DNA of 64,000 nucleotides from UBA6522 sp965237785 (lineage in GTDB: Bacteria > Pseudomonadota > Gammaproteobacteria > Steroidobacterales > Rariloculaceae). Position numbers and translations under genes: made by a program. The notes beneath the pieces are model-generated. The model did no database searches. It was not told the DNA's origin and was given only the letters and a program-made list of their open reading frames with translations. The DNA lies in contig OZ250159.1 of the NCBI GenBank assembly GCA_965237785.1, forward strand, positions 1,364,001-1,428,000, in the 5' to 3' direction. Shown in pieces: positions 59,946 to 64,000 of this stretch (the first letter of the stretch is position 1; each line of letters opens with the position of its first letter).

Positions 59946-60689
59946 TCAGCGACTGTTGGCCGGGACTCGCAAGCCCACGGCTGCGTAGAGCGCTTCAAAT
60001 TCGGCTCCCTGCAACGGCCTGGAGGCGCCGGTATGCATCGCCCCAAGGGCGATCGGGCCGAAATTCGTGCGCAAGAGCCTGCTTACCGGCACGTCCAGCG
60101 CGGCGAACATGCGGCGAATCTCACGACTGCGGCCCTCGTGGAGTCGGACGCGATACCAGGCGTTGGCGCCTGAGCCGCCGTGAGGTTCGATGGCGTCGAA
60201 TTTGGCCAACCCGTCTTCAAGTTCGACGCCGTCCCGCAATCGCTGGATCTGTTGCCGTGACAATCGTCCGTAAATTCGCACGGCATACCGCCTGACGATC
60301 TCGTAACTCGGGTGCATCAGCCGATGGGCCAGCCCACCGTCCGTGGTCAGGAGCAACAACCCTGCCGAATTGATATCAAGGCGGCCGACGGTGATCCAGC
60401 GACCGTGACGAGGCGGTTGTAGTTGCCGGAAAACCGTGGGCCGTCCTTCCGGATCCCTGCGCGTCGTCACCTCACCCACGCGCTTGTAGTAAGCGATGCA
60501 CCGCGCCGGGGATTCAGGTGTCAACCGCAATAGACGGCCGTCCAGGAAAATACGCTCGCCGCCGCTCAACGTCGCGCCAAGCTGCGCCGGTGCGCCATCG
60601 ACGACCAGCCTCCCCTGCTTGATCCAGCGCTCGACTTCCCGGCGGGATGCGATCCCGGCGTTCGCCAGGACCTTTTGTATGCGCGCCAC
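59946..60689 (-). CDS. rluB: Ribosomal large-subunit pseudouridine synthase B
   Basis: A 247-residue enzyme making pseudouridine 2605 in 23S rRNA. It has an S4-like N-terminus (RIQKVLANAGIASRREVERWI) and the catalytic motif VGRLDINSAGLLLLTTDG with the essential Asp. VHEGRSREIRRM-type recognition is seen as RLHEGRSREIRRMFAA. The GTG at 60689, behind GGGAGGGAG, is the best start; longer frames to 60785 overlap scpB. It follows scpB by 34 bases, as in many gammaproteobacteria. Confidence 0.94.
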   Translation of the reverse strand: MARIQKVLANAGIASRREVERWIKQGRLVVDGAPAQLGATLSGGERIFLDGRLLRLTPESPARCIAYYKRVGEVTTRRDPEGRPTVFRQLQPPRHGRWITVGRLDINSAGLLLLTTDGGLAHRLMHPSYEIVRRYAVRIYGRLSRQQIQRLRDGVELEDGLAKFDAIEPHGGSGANAWYRVRLHEGRSREIRRMFAALDVPVSRLLRTNFGPIALGAMHTGASRPLQGAEFEALYAAVGLRVPANSR

Positions 60690-60723
60690 CGTGCTCCCTC
60701 CCCCATCCGAGGAACGCAATATT

Positions 60724-61374
60724 CTAGCCGAAGCCATCGGAGCCTTTCTCCGCGGGATCCGAAGCGGTATCGTCCGACACCGCATCGGCCAACAGCCCGA
60801 CTTGCGGATCGGGCACGGGAAGCTCCAACGCCACGTTCAGATCATCCAGGTCCTTGATCTCCGAAAGCGGGGGGAGATCATTCAGCTTCTTCAATCCAAA
60901 ATAGTCTAGAAATTCCTTGGTCGTCGCGTACAGCGCCGGCCTTCCGGGTACGTCACGGCGCCCGACCACACGAACCCAGCCGCGCTCCAGCAGCGTGCGC
61001 ACGATATTGGTGCTTACCGAAACGCCGCGAACCTCTTCGATTTCACCCCGCGTGACGGGCTGGCGGTAAGCGATCAACGCCAACGTCTCCAGCAATGCCC
61101 GCGAATACCTGGGCGCGCGCTGCTCCCATAGCGGCGCGAGTTGTCCCGTCATCGAGCGCCGGATCTGAATCCGGTAACCGCTGGCGACCTCCTTGAGCTC
61201 GATGCCACGACCGTCATAGTCCGAACTCAATTCCTTGAGCGCCGCTTTCAGGGTTCGATGCGTTGCTCCCTCGGAGCCCGGAGCGAACAGGGTCGCCAAT
61301 TGCTCCAGGCTCAGCGGACGACCCGCCCCGAGGAGGGCAGCCTCGACAACGTGCTTGATTTCCGTCCGCCCCAC
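60724..61374 (-). CDS. scpB: Segregation and condensation protein B
   Basis: A 216-residue kleisin-partner protein with two winged-helix domains: EAALLGAGRPLSLEQLATLF, then ALLETLALIAYRQPVTRGEI and GRPALYATTKEFLDYFGL. ScpB with ScpA and SMC compacts chromosomes. The acidic tail (about the last 30 residues) is variable in the family. Between scpA and rluB as expected. Confidence 0.93.
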   Translation of the reverse strand: MGRTEIKHVVEAALLGAGRPLSLEQLATLFAPGSEGATHRTLKAALKELSSDYDGRGIELKEVASGYRIQIRRSMTGQLAPLWEQRAPRYSRALLETLALIAYRQPVTRGEIEEVRGVSVSTNIVRTLLERGWVRVVGRRDVPGRPALYATTKEFLDYFGLKKLNDLPPLSEIKDLDDLNVALELPVPDPQVGLLADAVSDDTASDPAEKGSDGFG

Positions 61375-61383
61375 CGCGGCGCC

Positions 61384-62292
61384 TCAAGCGCCCTGTTCGC
61401 CCGGGCCGGCGCCCGGGGGGTGGGGCATCGCCGCGGCCGCGCGAAGGTGTATGGGCCCGTAGAGTTCGTTCTGGACGACTTCTACCGAGGCATCCTTGAT
61501 CAACTCCAGGATGGCGAGAAACGTCACGGTCAACCCGGCCCGACCTTCCGCGGGATCGAAGAGCTGACTGAATTCGGTGAACCCGTCGCCTTCCAGCGCC
61601 TCCAGCACCTGGGACATCCGCTCGCGAACCGACAACGGTTCGCGCTGGACATGGTGGCGAGCGAACACATCCGCCCGCCGAACGGCGTCATGGAATGCCA
61701 GCAGCAATTCCCGCAGATCGACATCCGGGGGCTTGGTCACCACTCGTTTCCCGTCAGCCTCCGCGATCGCCTGCGCGGTATCCCGCTCCATTCGATCCAG
61801 GGCATCGATGTCCTCGGCGGCGGTCTTGAACCGTTCGTACTCCTGCAGGCGGCGCACCAACTCGGCGCGGGGGTCTTCCTCTTCCTCGCTGTCGCCGGGT
61901 GGTTTGGGCAGCAGAATCCGCGATTTGATTTCGGCCAGCGTCGCGGCCATGACCAGGTATTCTCCAGCCAACTCGAATTGCATGTCGTGCATCAGTTCGA
62001 TATAGCGGGTGTACTGGACCGTGACCTCGGCAATGGGGATTTCGAGAATATTCAGATTCTGCCGCTTGATGAGATACAGCAGCAGGTCCAGCGGCCCCTC
62101 AAACGCCTCGAGAAATACCTTTAGCGCGTGGGGAGGAATGTAGAGATCCCGGGGCAGTTCGGTAACCGGCTCTCCCTCAACCACCGCGAAGGGCATCTCG
62201 CCCTGCAGCGGATCGCCGGCCTTCCCGCTCAACGGCGGCGCGGTGGGTACCAGCTTCAGCCGGGGTTTAGTGGAACGCCGCGTTGCCGTCAT
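61384..62292 (-). CDS. scpA: Segregation and condensation protein A
   Basis: A 302-residue kleisin. FEGPLDLLLYLIKRQNLNI, YLVMAATLAEIKSRILLP and the C-terminal winged-helix segment VTFLAILELIKDASVEVVQ are typical. It bridges the two SMC heads together with ScpB. The N-terminal 40 residues (TATRRSTKPRLKLVPTAPP) are low-complexity. It begins 1 base after the M50 gene ends. Confidence 0.94.
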   Translation of the reverse strand: MTATRRSTKPRLKLVPTAPPLSGKAGDPLQGEMPFAVVEGEPVTELPRDLYIPPHALKVFLEAFEGPLDLLLYLIKRQNLNILEIPIAEVTVQYTRYIELMHDMQFELAGEYLVMAATLAEIKSRILLPKPPGDSEEEEDPRAELVRRLQEYERFKTAAEDIDALDRMERDTAQAIAEADGKRVVTKPPDVDLRELLLAFHDAVRRADVFARHHVQREPLSVRERMSQVLEALEGDGFTEFSQLFDPAEGRAGLTVTFLAILELIKDASVEVVQNELYGPIHLRAAAAMPHPPGAGPGEQGA

Positions 62293-62961
62293 TCAGGCAA
62301 GTCCAGCGACCGATCGCAAGAAGAATCTCAGGAGCGGCAGCCTGATCGGGTCCAGCAGCGGCCACAGGACCCCGGTGATCATCAACGCAACGACGACCAG
62401 GAATCCGAACGGCTCGACCCCCTGAAGGGCGCGCGCGAGTTGCGGCGGCAACAAACCCGCCAGTACCCGCCCGCCGTCAAGGGGCGGAATCGGCAACATG
62501 TTGAAAACAGCCAGAAGTACATTGATGGTAATGCCGATCAAGCACATACGGACGATCCAGTCCGCACTCAGGTCCAGCCCAGGGGCCGCCCGTTGCGACA
62601 GCAGCAGCGCCCAGCCCATGGCCATGACGAGGTTGATCCCGGGCCCGGCGGCCGCCACCAGGATCATGTCGCGCCGCGGCTTGCGTAGCCTGTGAAACGC
62701 CACCGGCACCGGCTTGGCCCACCCGAACGCCCACGCGCCCGAACTCAGGATAAGCATGGCAAAGGGCACGATCACGGTACCCAGGGGATCGACGTGCTTG
62801 ATCGGATTGAGCGTCAGTCGGCCGGCGAATTTCGCCGTCGGATCGCCGAGTTGCAGCGCCGCCCATCCGTGGGCGACTTCATGCACGGTGATCGCAAACA
62901 CCATGGGCACGGCCGCCGTCGCCACGAGGATCACGATGTTCAGGATATCCGCGTCCAGCAT
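62293..62961 (-). CDS. Site-2 protease family (M50) membrane protein
   Basis: A 222-residue intramembrane metalloprotease-like protein. The zinc site HEVAHGW lies in the first helix region, with the third ligand Asp in PIPPLDGGRVLAG. GWAKPVPVAFHRLRKPRRDM is the usual short loop. It lacks the PDZ domain of RseP and is the short type found beside scpA and trpS in gammaproteobacteria (YwhC-like). Substrate unknown. Confidence 0.92.
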   Translation of the reverse strand: MLDADILNIVILVATAAVPMVFAITVHEVAHGWAALQLGDPTAKFAGRLTLNPIKHVDPLGTVIVPFAMLILSSGAWAFGWAKPVPVAFHRLRKPRRDMILVAAAGPGINLVMAMGWALLLSQRAAPGLDLSADWIVRMCLIGITINVLLAVFNMLPIPPLDGGRVLAGLLPPQLARALQGVEPFGFLVVVALMITGVLWPLLDPIRLPLLRFFLRSVAGLA

Positions 62962-62994
62962 CGCCGTAGCATATCCCGGTTGACGGATGGTTCG

Positions 62995-63615
62995 CTACTC
63001 CAAACCCGCCACGGGACCCTTGCCCCGTCGAACGATACGCAGGTCGTCCTTGCTCAAGTCCAGCACCGTGGTCGGCTCGATGCCGCAGGCGCCACCGTCG
63101 ATGATGAGATCGACCTGGCTCTCCAATCGTGCGCGAATGTCATCAGCGTCGGTGAGCGGTATCTCTTCGCCCGGCAGCAAGAGGGTGGAACTGATAACGG
63201 CCTCGCCAAGCGCCGCGAGCATGCCTTGGGCGATGGGATGATCCGGCACGCGGATGCCTATCGAACGCCGCTTCGGGTTCTGCAACCTTCGGGGAACCTC
63301 GCCGGTCGCTCGCAGGATGAACGTATACGGTCCGGGGGTGAGGGATCGGATGAGGCGGTACGCCCAGTTGTCGACCCGCGCGTACATGGCGATCTCCGCA
63401 AGGTCTCGACACACCAATGTGAAATCATGTCCCTTGCCTGTGCCGCGAAGGCGCCGAATCCGGTCCGCGGCGCGCCGATCGCCGAGATGCGCCCCCAGCG
63501 CGTAGCAGGAGTCGGTGGGGTAGACGATCAGGCCGCCGGACCTGACGATCCGCGCGGCGCCATCAAGAAGCCGCCCCTGGGGATTGTCAGGGTGGATCCG
63601 GAAAAACTGTCTCAT
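62995..63615 (-). CDS. YciO/Sua5/YwlC-family protein
   Basis: A 206-residue protein of the YrdC/Sua5 fold. YPTDSCYALGAHLGDRRAADRI is the nucleotide-binding strand, FTLVCRDLAEIAMYARV and GPYTFILRATGEVPRRLQNPKRRSIGIRVPDHP the rest. The short length without the Sua5 C-terminal domain, and the position next to an M50 protease, favour YciO. Family roles include threonylcarbamoyl-AMP synthesis for tRNA t6A; the YciO branch may have a different substrate. Confidence 0.88.
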   Translation of the reverse strand: MRQFFRIHPDNPQGRLLDGAARIVRSGGLIVYPTDSCYALGAHLGDRRAADRIRRLRGTGKGHDFTLVCRDLAEIAMYARVDNWAYRLIRSLTPGPYTFILRATGEVPRRLQNPKRRSIGIRVPDHPIAQGMLAALGEAVISSTLLLPGEEIPLTDADDIRARLESQVDLIIDGGACGIEPTTVLDLSKDDLRIVRRGKGPVAGLE

Positions 63616-63674
63616 GAAAGGATTCTACTTCCGACTTGCGTTAAGATGCAGCGCTCCACGGTTGCGTCCATATC

Positions 63675-64000
63675 ATGCAGATTCTGATCGATTTCCTGCC
63701 CATTGTCGTCTTTTTCGTGGCGTACCAGATCGCCGATCTGTACGTGGCGACCGCGGCGCTCATGGTCGCCATGGCGCTGCAAATCGGAACTCAGTGGATT
63801 CGTGAGCGAACGGTCAACAAGATGCTGCTGACATCGGGAATCCTGGTGGCCGTATTCGGCGGCATCACGCTATTGATCCGCGAGCCGCTTTTCATACAGT
63901 GGAAACCGACGGTCGTGAATTGGCTGTTTGCCATGGCCTTTCTCGGCAGCCGCTATTTCGGCGGCAAGACCCTGATCGAGCGAGTCATGGGCCACGCCGT
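63675..64000 (+). CDS. yciB: Septation protein A / YciB (IspZ), 5' part
   Basis: The first 108 residues of an inner-membrane protein, cut by the window end. MQILIDFLPIVVFFVAYQIA opens it, then ATAALMVAMALQIGTQW and GILVAVFGGITLLI, matching YciB, which has five helices and about 180 residues. It affects cell envelope integrity and division. Divergent from the YciO-like gene, 59 bases apart. The conserved order yciB/yciO/M50/scpA supports the call. Confidence 0.93.
   Translation, partial: MQILIDFLPIVVFFVAYQIADLYVATAALMVAMALQIGTQWIRERTVNKMLLTSGILVAVFGGITLLIREPLFIQWKPTVVNWLFAMAFLGSRYFGGKTLIERVMGHA

Overview
The window is a stretch of a GC-rich gammaproteobacterial chromosome. The placement rests on gene order: on the minus strand gyrA-serC-serA-pheA-aroA-cmk-rpsA-ihfB-lapA-lapB, followed by a comEA-like gene and galU, plus the scpA-scpB-rluB block next to an M50 protease, a YciO/Sua5 protein and yciB. 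FabA and IhfB point the same way. No plasmid, phage or CRISPR hallmark is visible. The many TonB receptors and secreted amidohydrolases, together with Tat-exported oxidoreductases and DUF6152-type proteins, suggest an uncultivated-type marine, sediment or host-associated scavenger. That ecological reading is inference.

Layout. 0-0.65 kb: no recognisable gene, then tRNA-Arg(CCT). 0.65-10 kb: fabA, an AAHS-type MFS transporter, a plant-type ferredoxin-NADP reductase, a giant secreted M1 aminopeptidase/DUF885 fusion, an ACMSD-like amidohydrolase and a secreted alpha/beta hydrolase. 10.2-13 kb: a large TonB receptor with terminator and operator-like palindromes. 13.2-19.3 kb: pterin dehydratase, two methyltransferases (one exported), alr, an AcuI/YhdH reductase, an exported Rossmann oxidoreductase and an exported amidohydrolase with an apparent C-terminal internal deletion. 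19.4-24.4 kb: a ToxR/CadC-like membrane regulator divergent from a TonB receptor and a PepSY membrane protein, with two tandem 11-bp repeats between them. 24.3-27.6 kb: the E1alpha-E1beta-E2 operon of a 2-oxoacid dehydrogenase. 27.7-30.1 kb: a third TonB receptor whose upstream palindrome matches that of the first.

30.3-43.3 kb is an accessory catabolic region. It holds a decayed transporter remnant and a plus-strand run of Gfo/Idh/MocA dehydrogenase, M24-fold enzyme with an Asp-to-Cys metal-site change, tartrate/D-malate-type dehydrogenase and NfeD-like protein. A Tat-exported ACMSD-like amidohydrolase follows, then four secreted proteins built from two shared domains (one carries both). The rest is a small membrane protein, DoxX, an RraA-like aldolase, and a translationally coupled class III CoA-transferase and Tat-exported alpha-hydroxyacid oxidase. 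The gene types recall pathways for small hydroxy, keto or aromatic acids, but the substrate cannot be read from sequence.

43.3-64 kb is housekeeping: galU, comEA-like, lapB, lapA, ihfB, rpsA, cmk, aroA, pheA, serA, serC, gyrA (minus); mtaD, ubiG, gph and a truncated yciK (plus); rluB, scpB, scpA, M50 protease and yciO/sua5 (minus); and the start of yciB, cut by the window end.
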